Assembly: GCA_036774405.1 (NCBI GenBank)
Contig: DAIPBO010000009.1
Coordinates: 1 to 64,000 of the forward strand
From: JAAYDS01 sp012729155
Lineage (GTDB): Bacteria > Chloroflexota > Anaerolineae > UBA1429
Direction: 5' to 3'
Length of the DNA: 64,000 nucleotides
The position numbers and the translations under genes were made by a program. The notes beneath the pieces were generated by a model. It made no database searches. It was not told where the DNA came from and saw only the letters and a list, made by a program, of their open reading frames with translations. Of the stretch, positions 15,755 to 24,632 are shown in pieces. Position 1 is the first letter of the stretch. Every line of letters starts with the position of its first letter.

Positions 15755-17497
15755 GTGCTCGGTTACACGCGACGCTACATCAAGCCCATGTTGATCGCAA
15801 TCGTCAGCATGGTGGTCCTGGTGGCTGTGCGCCTGATCTCTCCGCAGATCATCCGTACGCTCATCGCCCTGGTCTCTGAAGGCGCCGGAATGGAGGCGAT
15901 GCCGCAAATCACGCGGCTGGCCGTCGGGCTGCTGGTCATCTATGTGATCCGCGGTCTGATGCAGTTTCTGAGTAGCTATATGTCGCACTGCGCCGGCTGG
16001 GGCGTGGTGGCAGATACGCGCCGTGCGGTGTACCAGCATCTACAGCGGCTATCGCTGCGCTTTTATGAGAATCAGCAGACCGGGCAGTTGATGTCGCGGG
16101 TTATCAACGACACCGAACTGTTCGAGCATCTGATCTCACACGCTGTGCCTGACCTGCTGGTAAACGCGCTGATGCTGGTTGGCGTGCTGGCTGTCATGTT
16201 CTCGATGAACCCGTTGCTGGCTGTGCTGACGATGTTGCCTGTGCCACTGCTGGCCGTAGCAATGCGCGGCTTTGGCAAGTACGTGCGCCCCGCCTTTCGT
16301 CAGCGCCAGGCAGCGCTGTCTGACCTCAACGCCTCGCTAAACGATAGCCTGTCGGGCGTGCGCGAGATCATGGCGTTCACGCAGGAGGAAAAGCAGCAGC
16401 GCCACATCAGCCGACACATCGATCGCTATCGCGACTCGATGCTTAGGGCACTCAGGCTGATGGCCATGTTTGGTCCGCTGATTGAGTTCGCCTCGTCTCT
16501 GGGCACCGTGGTGGTCATCTACTTTGGCGGGCGCTTGGCCTTTGGCAAGACGCTGCCCCTGGAAGACCTGGTGGCCTTTTTCCTTTACCTGGAGCTGTTC
16601 TATCAGCCGGTGCGCGTGCTGGGTGGTGTGTGGGAGCGTGTGCAAGAGAGTCTCGCGGGCGCAGATCGCATCAATGAGCTGCTCAGCGAGCAGCCAGACG
16701 TGGCCGACCGGCCTGGAGCCGATCCACTCGAGGCCCCCGTCACCGCTCGCATCGTGCTGGATGACGTCACCTTTGCCTACCAGGAGGGCGAAACCGTCCT
16801 CGAGCATATCGATCTAGCGATCGAATCGGGCCAGGTGGTGGCCCTGGTGGGGCCCACCGGTGTGGGCAAGACGACTCTGGCCAGCCTCATTCCTCGCTTT
16901 TACGATGTCACCGAGGGCGCGGTCTTGCTCGATGGTCGCGATCTGCGTGATCTACAGCTTGCCGGTCTGCGGCAGCAGGTGTCCATGGTATTGCAGGATG
17001 TCTTTTTGTTCACCGGCACCGTACGTGAGAATATCCTCTTCGGGCGTCCCGGGGCCACCGAAGAGGAGATGATCAACGCTGCCAAGGTGGCCAACGCCCA
17101 TGATTTCATCATGCATATGCCCGAGGGCTATGACACACTCATCGGTGAGCGCGGCGTCAAACTGTCGGGCGGCCAGAAACAGCGCATCTCAATCGCTCGC
17201 GCCGTGCTGAAAGATGCTCCCATCCTGGTGCTGGACGAGGCTACCTCGTCGGTCGATACCGAGACCGAGGTGCTCATTCAGCAGGCACTGGAGCGGTTGA
17301 TGGTTGGTCGTACCACGCTGGTGATCGCTCACCGGCTGTCGACCATTCGCAACGCCGATAAGATCGTTGTGCTTGAAGGCAAGGGCATCTCTCAGCAGGG
17401 CACTCACGATGAACTGATCGCCCAGGATGGTCTCTATCGTCATCTGTGGGAGGTGCAGGGACAGCTAGCCAGCTTCGGGGTGCCGACGCTCGGCTAG
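15755..17497 (+). CDS. ABC exporter (fused membrane and ATPase domains)
   Basis: The product is about 580 residues. The N-terminal half (about 10-310) has six membrane helices, with the FYENQQTGQLMSRVINDTE coupling region typical of MsbA/lipid or drug exporters. The C-terminal ATPase (about 330-575) has Walker A GPTGVGKTT, the Q-loop region SMVLQDVFLF, signature LSGGQKQR, Walker B ILVLDEAT and the H-loop AHRLST. As a half-transporter it would act as a homodimer in the inner membrane. The start is uncertain: GTG at 15755 is far from the GGGAGG site at 15724-15729, whereas an in-frame CTG at 15737 has ideal spacing. It converges with the DUF4129 gene, overlapping at the stop codons. Confidence 0.9.
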   Translation: MLGYTRRYIKPMLIAIVSMVVLVAVRLISPQIIRTLIALVSEGAGMEAMPQITRLAVGLLVIYVIRGLMQFLSSYMSHCAGWGVVADTRRAVYQHLQRLSLRFYENQQTGQLMSRVINDTELFEHLISHAVPDLLVNALMLVGVLAVMFSMNPLLAVLTMLPVPLLAVAMRGFGKYVRPAFRQRQAALSDLNASLNDSLSGVREIMAFTQEEKQQRHISRHIDRYRDSMLRALRLMAMFGPLIEFASSLGTVVVIYFGGRLAFGKTLPLEDLVAFFLYLELFYQPVRVLGGVWERVQESLAGADRINELLSEQPDVADRPGADPLEAPVTARIVLDDVTFAYQEGETVLEHIDLAIESGQVVALVGPTGVGKTTLASLIPRFYDVTEGAVLLDGRDLRDLQLAGLRQQVSMVLQDVFLFTGTVRENILFGRPGATEEEMINAAKVANAHDFIMHMPEGYDTLIGERGVKLSGGQKQRISIARAVLKDAPILVLDEATSSVDTETEVLIQQALERLMVGRTTLVIAHRLSTIRNADKIVVLEGKGISQQGTHDELIAQDGLYRHLWEVQGQLASFGVPTLG

Positions 17498-18930
17498 GCG
17501 TTCAGGGCACTCAATAGAGCCACAAGAGACTGGGCAGCATCACAAGCCCGACCTGCTGTGGTGGCATCGACGGTGCCGCCATAGCGTGCTACCTCATAGG
17601 CGCTGGTGAGAACGGCGATGTCCGTGTCACCCAAGGGCAGCAGCTCCATAAGCCTGTTGCCCAGTAGCGCTGGCGTTTGTCCCGGTGCGCGTGACAGATG
17701 GCGCTGCTCGAGGGCGTGTAACACGCTCTGATAGGCACGACGTACGCTATCGGCGGGCGTGTTGCCCTCGATGGGCAGGTAGCGTGCACGTCGGGACTCT
17801 GGCCTGAGGCGGTCGAACAGGGAGCGCAACTGTGTGCCCAGCAGCGCTACACTAAAGATCGACTCGCGCTCTTCTTCAGCTGTAACCAGACCGGGGCGAG
17901 ACTTGCGGGCGGCCAGGAGCAGGAGCCATGTAGCGATGGCTACTGTCGCAGCAACACCAAGAGCGGTTGTCAGCGACTGCAGCCACGCAGGGGCATTGCC
18001 ACCTCTGGTTGACTCCTCGGCCAACTGCCTGATCTGATCGCCCATCTCGGCCGCCGCTGTGGGGTTGGGGCTCACGCTCGTCAGGCTCTGAAGCCAGCGG
18101 ATCAGCGGCTCTAGCAGGGCGAAAACCCCATAGACGAGCCAGACCAGGCCGCCTGTCAGCAGCCGCCCTAACCAGCGCAGGCCTGCGGTCATGGCGCTGG
18201 CCACTGCCCGAACCAGGGCGGGGTCGGTCAGGCTGGCGATGCCCCAGCCGGCCAAGAGCAGCAGCAGAACGAGCGTCAGCAGGGCGCCCAGCCAGGACCG
18301 ACTCAGCCTCAGGCGGCGGTTCAGGCGGGTCTCCTCGATGGCCACAGTGCCGCGCGCTGATAGAAGGGCCAGCAAGAGCAGGTTGCTGATCAGGAAAGCT
18401 ACCATCGCCAGTGCTGTGGTGGTGTGGGTGTCTCGCGGGCCTGGCACAAGGGCGAGCAGCACCAGAGCGACGACGCCGATGGCTGTGCTGCGCCAGGCAT
18501 CATCATAGCGCAGCCAACGAGCACGACTGCCATCGAGCCAGAGCAACAGCGCAATGGTTAACGCTGGCGCCGCAGCGGGCAGGTGTGTGAGTGCTTCCGA
18601 GGGCCCGAACAAGAGTAAAGTTTCGGCCAAAAGGCGCCCCGGCGACGCAGCCACAATGCCGCATGCCGCGGCAACTGCTCCCAGCAGGCCCGCCAACACC
18701 TGAACAGCTCGGGTGCCACGGCGCCCATCTAGCGCAACTCTGAGAAGCCCGGGCATCAACAGCAAGACGAGCACCATCCACACCGGCAGGTGTGCTCCAG
18801 GTGCGACCAGCGGGCTGGCAAAGACACGTTCCGCCAGGAGCCAGTACCAGGCGGCACGAGCCGTTGCCCCCAGCAATGGGAGCCAGAGATGCTCATTCCA
18901 CTGCCAGTGTCTGGAGTTGCTCCCAGGCAT
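17494..18930 (-). CDS. DUF4129-type multi-pass membrane protein
   Basis: The 478-residue protein has about 8 to 9 hydrophobic segments in its first two thirds and a cytoplasmic C-terminal DUF4129 domain (last about 90 residues). The latter has the pattern VRRAYQSVLHALEQRHLSRAPGQTP and ends with YEVARYGG. DUF4129 proteins usually sit with MoxR ATPases and DUF58 proteins, as here, and often with transglutaminase-like proteins. Their role is thought to be in cell-surface or secreted-protein maturation but is poorly known. The ATG at 18930 has GGGAGGC upstream and overlaps the DUF58 gene end by 38 bp, so the two are probably translationally coupled. Confidence 0.8.
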   Translation of the reverse strand: MPGSNSRHWQWNEHLWLPLLGATARAAWYWLLAERVFASPLVAPGAHLPVWMVLVLLLMPGLLRVALDGRRGTRAVQVLAGLLGAVAAACGIVAASPGRLLAETLLLFGPSEALTHLPAAAPALTIALLLWLDGSRARWLRYDDAWRSTAIGVVALVLLALVPGPRDTHTTTALAMVAFLISNLLLLALLSARGTVAIEETRLNRRLRLSRSWLGALLTLVLLLLLAGWGIASLTDPALVRAVASAMTAGLRWLGRLLTGGLVWLVYGVFALLEPLIRWLQSLTSVSPNPTAAAEMGDQIRQLAEESTRGGNAPAWLQSLTTALGVAATVAIATWLLLLAARKSRPGLVTAEEERESIFSVALLGTQLRSLFDRLRPESRRARYLPIEGNTPADSVRRAYQSVLHALEQRHLSRAPGQTPALLGNRLMELLPLGDTDIAVLTSAYEVARYGGTVDATTAGRACDAAQSLVALLSALNA

Positions 18931-20098
18931 CGCTGCCTCCCATGTGGATGATCTCAAGTCCCTCGGCAGGCGCAACGTGGCTGTTGCCGATGGTATAGAG
19001 ACAGACTGGATGATGTGCTCGTCGCAGCGCCAGCAACGTCTGCAGCAGCGGTGGTCGCACCCAGGAGCTGATGCACACTAGCGTCGCACCTGGCCTCAAG
19101 CGCGTCTGAATGGCGCCGAGCATCACCTCAAAGGGATCGCCCCGGTAGGGTGTTAGTCCGGCGAGAACGGTCAGCAATGCTGCCGCCTGCTGCGGGTGGC
19201 GCGAGGGCTCGACGTACTGCCAGGGCACCCCCGCTGGCGAAGGGCCATTCACCAGCAGGCCGGTCTGCCAGCGAGCCTCGAGCAGGGCCACCGCCAGGCT
19301 TGCTGCCATCGAGATGGCATACTCGAGGTGCGAGGGGATATGCTCGTACGAGCGCTCCATGGTCTGCACGTCGAGAGCAACAATGGCCGCGGTGCTGGCC
19401 GAGGGTTCAAACTCGCGCATCTGCAGGGCACCGCTGCGGGCGCTGGCCCGCCAGTGAATGTGTCGTGGGTTGTCTCCCGGGCGATAGTCGCGCAACTGGC
19501 TAAAGCTGAGCGGATCGGGCCCCAGGCGCCGGTGGAAAGGGGCTTCGCCCTGAGGAACGCCGGCGTTGACAGTCAGTTGTGCAACGCTCCAAACACGTGG
19601 GTATACCACCAGGCGGATGGTGCCGGCCATGTCTCTGGTGACGCGACGATAGCCAAAAACATCGCCGGTGATGAGCTGGGCCGGCCCGATGGTGTACACG
19701 CCACGTGCAGTGCAGCGCAATGGCACGCGTCGCACAACACGCTCGTACCAGCGCAGCGACGCCAGCGAGTTCAGCCACTCGGGGGCCGACTCGGCGCCGT
19801 CGCTATCGATCAACGTCAGGCCCTTGGGCAGGCGATCACGTGCCAAGAGCCAGGCGAGCGGCAGCGGTTTGGCATTGACGAGGGCGATCTCCAGCATCGC
19901 CTGTTCACCGGCAGAGACACGCTCACGCTCGAGCCTGCGCTGATAGGTAAGGCCCTGAAAACACAGGCGCACCCACAGCTCAGATACAAGCATGGCCAGT
20001 GCCAGTACTGAGGCAAACACCGCCAGAGCCGTCTGGCCGCGTGTCACCGCCAGGGCAAAGACGATCAGGGCCGCCACCGGCCCCAGTAGGCGCCTCAC
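18893..20098 (-). CDS. DUF58 domain protein
   Basis: This 401-residue protein has two N-terminal membrane helices (about 5-45), a beta-rich middle and the DUF58 core. Its hallmark RDYRPGDNPRHIHWRASAR lies near residues 205-223, followed by a von Willebrand A-like domain (IVALDVQTMERSYEH), which lacks a full DxSxS MIDAS. DUF58 proteins partner with MoxR AAA+ ATPases, probably as substrates or adaptors that receive a metal or fold. The start overlaps the MoxR stop by 4 bp (ATGA). Confidence 0.88.
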   Translation of the reverse strand: MRRLLGPVAALIVFALAVTRGQTALAVFASVLALAMLVSELWVRLCFQGLTYQRRLERERVSAGEQAMLEIALVNAKPLPLAWLLARDRLPKGLTLIDSDGAESAPEWLNSLASLRWYERVVRRVPLRCTARGVYTIGPAQLITGDVFGYRRVTRDMAGTIRLVVYPRVWSVAQLTVNAGVPQGEAPFHRRLGPDPLSFSQLRDYRPGDNPRHIHWRASARSGALQMREFEPSASTAAIVALDVQTMERSYEHIPSHLEYAISMAASLAVALLEARWQTGLLVNGPSPAGVPWQYVEPSRHPQQAAALLTVLAGLTPYRGDPFEVMLGAIQTRLRPGATLVCISSWVRPPLLQTLLALRRAHHPVCLYTIGNSHVAPAEGLEIIHMGGSDAWEQLQTLAVE

Positions 20099-21099
20099 GC
20101 TGTTCCCGTTGTCTCCGAACCTGCAGCGTCAGGCACAGACCAGCGTTCTTCCACCGGCACCGGCACCTCGCTCAGGATGGCGGCGAGAACCTCGTTGATG
20201 CGCATCCCCTGAAAGCGACGCTGCGCAGTAAGCATTACTCGGTGAGCCACCACCGGCTGCACCAGCTCTTGCACGTCGTCAGGCGTCACATAACCCCGCC
20301 CTCGACAGGCAGCCAGAGCCTGAGCGGCGCGATAGAGGGCCAGCGTGCCGCGCGGGCTCAGGCCAAGCGCCAGCTCTTCGCTGGCGCGGGTGGCGCGGGC
20401 CAGCGCTACGATATACGCCTCGATGTCGGCATGCACCATCACCTCGCGACAAGCACGCTCGAGCTCAAGCAACTCTGGCACCGTCAGCACGGGCTGCAGG
20501 CCAACGAGTGGATCGTCGTCGCGATAGCGGCGCAGAATCGCGCGCTCTTCTTCGGCCTCGGGATAGCCCACGCTGAGGCGCATCAGGAAGCGGTCGAGCT
20601 GTGCCTCAGGCAATGGGAAGGTGCCCTCGAGGTCGATGGGATTTTGTGTCGCCAGCACCAGAAACGGCTCAGGGAGGGGGCGCGTGGCCCCCTCGGTAGA
20701 TACCTGCCTCTCCTGCATGGCTTCGAGCAGGGCGCTTTGCGTGCGGGGCCCGGCGCGGTTGATCTCGTCGGCCAGGATCACCTGGTTAAAAACCGGCCCA
20801 GGCCTAAACACGAACGTCTGCTCGCGTTGGTTGTACACACCTACGCCGGTAACATCGCTGGGCAGCAGATCAGGCGTGAACTGAATGCGCCCAAAGGTGC
20901 AGTCGAGGCTGCTGGCAAGGGCTTTGGCCAGAGTGGTCTTGCCGGTGCCCGGGACATCCTCGAGGAGCACATGGCCGCGGCACAGCAGGGCCACAAACAA
21001 TAGCTCGATCGTCCGCTCCTGGCCGATGACGACAGTACTGACGTTAGCGATGACCCGTCTTGCGGCTGCACGAGTTTTGGCCGGTCCCACGGGCCTCAC
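20095..21099 (-). CDS. MoxR-family AAA+ ATPase
   Basis: The 334-residue protein shows Walker A EDVPGTGKTTLAKALA, Walker B VILADEINRAGPRTQSALLEAMQE, sensor 1 FLVLATQNPIDLEGTFPLPEAQLDRF and the C-terminal lid. MoxR ATPases act as chaperones for vWA-type partners. The order MoxR, DUF58, DUF4129 is the standard arrangement. The GTG start overlaps the stop of the galactonate dehydratase gene by 4 bp (GTGA), so it is tied to a sugar-acid operon, which is unusual. Confidence 0.93.
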   Translation of the reverse strand: MRPVGPAKTRAAARRVIANVSTVVIGQERTIELLFVALLCRGHVLLEDVPGTGKTTLAKALASSLDCTFGRIQFTPDLLPSDVTGVGVYNQREQTFVFRPGPVFNQVILADEINRAGPRTQSALLEAMQERQVSTEGATRPLPEPFLVLATQNPIDLEGTFPLPEAQLDRFLMRLSVGYPEAEEERAILRRYRDDDPLVGLQPVLTVPELLELERACREVMVHADIEAYIVALARATRASEELALGLSPRGTLALYRAAQALAACRGRGYVTPDDVQELVQPVVAHRVMLTAQRRFQGMRINEVLAAILSEVPVPVEERWSVPDAAGSETTGTA

Positions 21100-22217
21100 C
21101 AGTCCACCGCCGCGCCGTCATCTGGATGGAATGTCTGCGGGTTGGTCCAATCATGCCCGATCTTGTCGGCCAACGCCTCTTCATCGAGCTCGATGCCCAG
21201 CCCGGGGGCGGTGGGCAGATTGATGTAGCCATCGCTGAACTCAAAGGGTTCTTTGAGGTACCCCTCTCCCAGACTGACCTGTTCTTGCGCCAGAAAGTTG
21301 GGTGTGGCCGCATCGAGCTGTACGCATGCCGCCAAAGCAACTGGCCCCAGTGGGCAGTGTGGGGCGATGGCGGCGTAGTAAGCCTCAGCCATGCCAGCGA
21401 TGAGGCGCCCCTCGAAAATGCCGCCCACATGGGCGATGTCGGGCTGTAGGATCGAGGCGGCTCGCTTCTCTAGTACCTCGCGAAATGCCCATTTGGTAAA
21501 GAGGCGCTCGCCGGCAGCGATAGGAATATGAGTCTTGTGCGCCAGATCGGCGAGCACATCGACGTTCTGACACTGCACCGGCTCTTCGATAAACAGCGGG
21601 TGGTAGGGCTCGAGCGCCTTGATCAACAAGGCCGCTGTTTGCGGCGGCACCGCTCCGTGAAAGTCGATGGCGATGTCAACCTCTTTGCCGGCGCCCTCGC
21701 GCATGGCTGCGAAACGCTCGGCCACGCGCTCGACAAAGCCCATCGTTTCGACGATGCGCGCGGGCCGCTCGCCACTGATGCCTGTCTTGAGGGCCAAAAA
21801 GCCATCCTCGCGCCCCTTTGCCGCGCTCTCGCGGGCCTCTTCAGGGGTGCGTCCACCGCAGCGGCCGTATATCTTGATGCGGTCTCGCACCGGCCCGCCA
21901 AGCAGTTTGTAGACCGGCAGGCCCACGGCCTTGCCAGCTAGGTCCCACAGAGCATGCTCTACGCCCGAGAGCGCGCTCGTCAGGATGGGCCCACCTCTAT
22001 AGAAGGCATGCTTGTACATCGCCTGCCAGTGGTGCACCACGCGAGTGGGGTCTTGGCCGATGAGATAAGGCTCGAGTTCTTTGACGGCCGTTGCCACGGT
22101 CAGGGCGCGCCCCTCCAGGATAGGCTCGCCAAGGCCCACCAGGCCTTCGTCGGTATGCATCTTGAGGAACAGCCAGCGTGGTTTGACTAGGAAGGTTTCG
22201 ATTGCAGTGATGCGCAT
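21096..22217 (-). CDS. dgoD: D-galactonate dehydratase (DgoD-like)
   Basis: The 373-residue enolase-superfamily enzyme follows E. coli DgoD closely in layout: PRWLFLKMHTDEGLVGLGEP, the GQDPTRVVHHWQAMYKHAFYRGG region, DFHGAV for the first metal site, FIEEPV and AGERLF for the next ligands, ILQPDIAHVGG, and APHCPLGPVALAAC with the catalytic His. It dehydrates D-galactonate to 2-keto-3-deoxygalactonate. It lies 28 bp after a GH4 glycosidase on the same strand, fitting release and oxidation of a galactose or galacturonate unit. Assigned by recognition of motifs; activity on a related hexonate is possible. Confidence 0.87.
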   Translation of the reverse strand: MRITAIETFLVKPRWLFLKMHTDEGLVGLGEPILEGRALTVATAVKELEPYLIGQDPTRVVHHWQAMYKHAFYRGGPILTSALSGVEHALWDLAGKAVGLPVYKLLGGPVRDRIKIYGRCGGRTPEEARESAAKGREDGFLALKTGISGERPARIVETMGFVERVAERFAAMREGAGKEVDIAIDFHGAVPPQTAALLIKALEPYHPLFIEEPVQCQNVDVLADLAHKTHIPIAAGERLFTKWAFREVLEKRAASILQPDIAHVGGIFEGRLIAGMAEAYYAAIAPHCPLGPVALAACVQLDAATPNFLAQEQVSLGEGYLKEPFEFSDGYINLPTAPGLGIELDEEALADKIGHDWTNPQTFHPDDGAAVDW

Positions 22218-22245
22218 CTTGTCGCCCCTCGTTCGGTATGGCTAT

Positions 22246-23550
22246 CTAAAGTGGGATGTCGTCTGCCTCGGCGGCGAACAACTCGTCGACCATGTCGCGA
22301 GCCTGATCCAGCGTAAGCAGCGAGGCGGTCAGTGGGTCGAGCTGGATCGCGCGGTAGATACACTCCCGATCGTGCTGCTCATAGCCTTCGACGGCCAACG
22401 CCTGTACGGTGAGGTTGCTGCGGTTCAGGCCGGCCAGCGCCTCGGGCAGATCGCCCACATGGCAAGCGTGGAGGCCGCAGCCATCGGCCAGAATCGGCAC
22501 CTCGACGACGGCGCGTGGTGGCAGGTTGGTGATCAGGTGCGTGTTGGGCACGTTGCCGTTGAACACATACGGCTCGTTGGTCTCGATCGCATTGATGATA
22601 CGTGTGCAGTACTCGTGCGAGCGCCCCATCTCGATGGGAGCGTCGCCATAGGCCATCTCGTGGAGATGAGCATCCTGCTCTGCACGGCGAGCGAGGGCGC
22701 GCTGCCAGCGCGCCTCGGGGCTGAGATCGCCATCGACAACGCCCCACATGCGTGGGTTGGTGTAGCGGGCGATCATCTCGGGGGTGCGCCTAAAGTAGGG
22801 CAAATACTCGGATAGATGGACTGACGACTCGGAGACAAAGGCGCCAAAGTGCTTGAGCGTCTCGAACTTGACGATGTCGCTCTCATAGACGTCGGGGTTC
22901 TGCATGGCCTCGTAGATTCTGGGATAGGCATCTTTGCCGCGGTGCCTGTACTCGAGGAACCAGGCCATGTGGTTGATGCCCGCCGCCCAATAGGATACCT
23001 CATTGAAGGGCACCCCGATATAGCCGGCCAACGTCTGTGCGGTGCCCTGTACCGAATGGCACAGGCCGACGTAGCGGATGTCGGTCAGGTCGGTGATGGT
23101 CCACGAAAGCATCACCATCGGGTTGGTGTAGTTAAGCATCAGCGCGTTCGGGCAGCAGATCTCCATGGCCTGGGCGATATCGACCATTGCCTGCACGTTC
23201 TTGAGAAAGTAAAAGACGCCGCCCGGCCCGCTGGTGTCGCCGACAGCCTGGTTGATGCCATAGCGCTCAGGGATGGTGATGTGGTGCCGACTGTCTGAAG
23301 CGCGGACCGACACAGTGACATAATCGGCGCCCTGCAGCGCTGTCGTCAGGTCTGTAGTGGCGGTGATACGCGCGGGCTTGTTGCCCTGCAACACCATACG
23401 GTCGGCCAGCGCTTTCATAGTCCTGAGCCGGTCGGCGTCGAGATCCATAAGGGCGATCTCAGCGGCCTCGAGGGCGGGGAAGGAGAGGACATCGGCGATC
23501 AGACGGCGGGCAAACACGTGGCTGCCAGCGCCGATCATGGCGATCTTCAT
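22246..23550 (-). CDS. Glycoside hydrolase family 4 (alpha-galactosidase/galacturonidase-like)
   Basis: The 434-residue protein has the GH4 NAD-binding N-terminus KIAMIGAGSHVF and the substrate loop NYTNPMVMLSW. The metal-binding Cys/His pair is in GLCHSVQGTAQ and GINHMAWF. GH4 enzymes use NAD and Mn2+ with a redox elimination mechanism; subfamilies cut alpha-galactosides, alpha-glucosides or galacturonides. The CHS motif is that of the MelA and alpha-galacturonidase branches, and the neighbouring dgoD supports a galacto substrate. The ATG at 23550 is preferred to the GTG at 23556 because of spacing from AGGAGG. Confidence 0.88.
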   Translation of the reverse strand: MKIAMIGAGSHVFARRLIADVLSFPALEAAEIALMDLDADRLRTMKALADRMVLQGNKPARITATTDLTTALQGADYVTVSVRASDSRHHITIPERYGINQAVGDTSGPGGVFYFLKNVQAMVDIAQAMEICCPNALMLNYTNPMVMLSWTITDLTDIRYVGLCHSVQGTAQTLAGYIGVPFNEVSYWAAGINHMAWFLEYRHRGKDAYPRIYEAMQNPDVYESDIVKFETLKHFGAFVSESSVHLSEYLPYFRRTPEMIARYTNPRMWGVVDGDLSPEARWQRALARRAEQDAHLHEMAYGDAPIEMGRSHEYCTRIINAIETNEPYVFNGNVPNTHLITNLPPRAVVEVPILADGCGLHACHVGDLPEALAGLNRSNLTVQALAVEGYEQHDRECIYRAIQLDPLTASLLTLDQARDMVDELFAAEADDIPL

Positions 23551-23609
23551 CTGCACACCTCCTGGGCGTCTCTATCGGCGAGTATAGACCCGCAGGCGAT
23601 GGCCCGCAA

Positions 23610-23638
23610 TTGCCTCGAGCGCAGTAATGTCGTAGAAT
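23610..23638 (+). promoter_or_regulatory. Candidate promoter for the ECF transporter/CoA operon
   Basis: TTGCCT (23610-23615) and TAGAAT (23633-23638) are 17 bp apart in the 236-bp region between the divergent GH4 gene and ecfA1. It would drive a seven-gene unit. The -35 box is weak. Confidence 0.4.
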
Positions 23639-23786
23639 CCTATCGTACAGGTGACCCGCGCGCGGGCGCCCAGTGAGCGATGGCCATGGCCGGTCGGAGT
23701 ATCCTTGAGCGATGACCGATACGGCCCATACAGTGGAGTTGAGCCCGCGCCTGTTGGCGTGGGTTCGTTTTGTTTGCAGAGGTGTC

Positions 23787-24632
23787 ATGTCGCTGTTGGT
23801 TTGTGAACAACTCGCCCTGAGCTATGGTTTAGACGGTGATACGCCGATTCAGGCTTTGCGTGGCATCGATCTGTCTATCGGCGCAGGCAGCTTTGTGGCG
23901 TTAGTGGGCCGCAATGGCTCCGGCAAGTCGAGCCTGGCGCGTTGCATGAATGGTCTACTGCAGCCAACCAGCGGTCGCGTGCTGGTAGACGGCCTGGATA
24001 CACGATCGCGCAGTGACCGCATCGCCATCCGCTCAACGGTGGGCATGGTCTTTCAGAATCCAGACAACCAGTTCGTCATGTCCACCGTGCGTGAGGAGGT
24101 CGCTTTTGGCCCAGAGAACCTGGGCGTGCCTATGCCCGAGTTGGCGAATCGCGTAGAGCAGGCACTGCGGGCCACAGGCCTTGAAGACGTGGCTGATGCG
24201 GACCCGCAGCATCTTTCCGCGGGGGGTAAGGGGCGGCTGGCGATAGCCGCCATGTTGGCGCTCCAGCCTCGCTGTCTGGTGCTGGATGAGACGACGGCCC
24301 TGATGGACCCCCTGGCGCGACGCGAAACGCTGGCGATGGCGCGTCAGCTGCGCGATCGTGGCATCGCGGTGATCTGGGTTACCCACCACATGGATGAGGT
24401 TGCCCACATGGAGCGTGTGGTGGCCCTCGACCACGGACGCATCGGCTTTGATGGCTCGCCAGCCGAGCTGTTTGCCGACATGGCGCTCTGTGAGGCGCTG
24501 GGGCTGGGGCTACCACCCTCGGTGCAGGTGGCCCAGGGGCTGGCGGCACGCGGGCTACCTGTGCGGCCGGTTGCGCTGCAGACCGAAGCGCTCGTCGACG
24601 ATCTGGTGACGGCGTGGAGTCAACGGGCATGA
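23787..24632 (+). CDS. ecfA1: ECF transporter ATPase, A1-type component
   Basis: The 281-residue ATPase has Walker A GRNGSGKSS (41-49), the Q-loop GMVFQNPDNQF that is characteristic of ECF ATPases, Walker B CLVLDETT and the H-loop VTHHMDE. The signature motif is degenerate, reading LSAGGKGR (near residue 142) where LSGGQKQR is expected. The two A components form a heterodimer that drives a T/S membrane pair. The ATG at 23787 follows GAGGTGTC; an ATG at 23712 has no ribosome site. The 3' end overlaps ecfA2 by 4 bp (ATGA). Confidence 0.9.
   Translation: MSLLVCEQLALSYGLDGDTPIQALRGIDLSIGAGSFVALVGRNGSGKSSLARCMNGLLQPTSGRVLVDGLDTRSRSDRIAIRSTVGMVFQNPDNQFVMSTVREEVAFGPENLGVPMPELANRVEQALRATGLEDVADADPQHLSAGGKGRLAIAAMLALQPRCLVLDETTALMDPLARRETLAMARQLRDRGIAVIWVTHHMDEVAHMERVVALDHGRIGFDGSPAELFADMALCEALGLGLPPSVQVAQGLAARGLPVRPVALQTEALVDDLVTAWSQRA

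Noticed and set aside
19999..21003. Long open frame (334 codons) opposite the MoxR gene
   Set aside because: It lies antisense to a clear MoxR ATPase with all motifs; composition is that of a shadow frame in GC-rich DNA, and no ribosome site or family motif is present.
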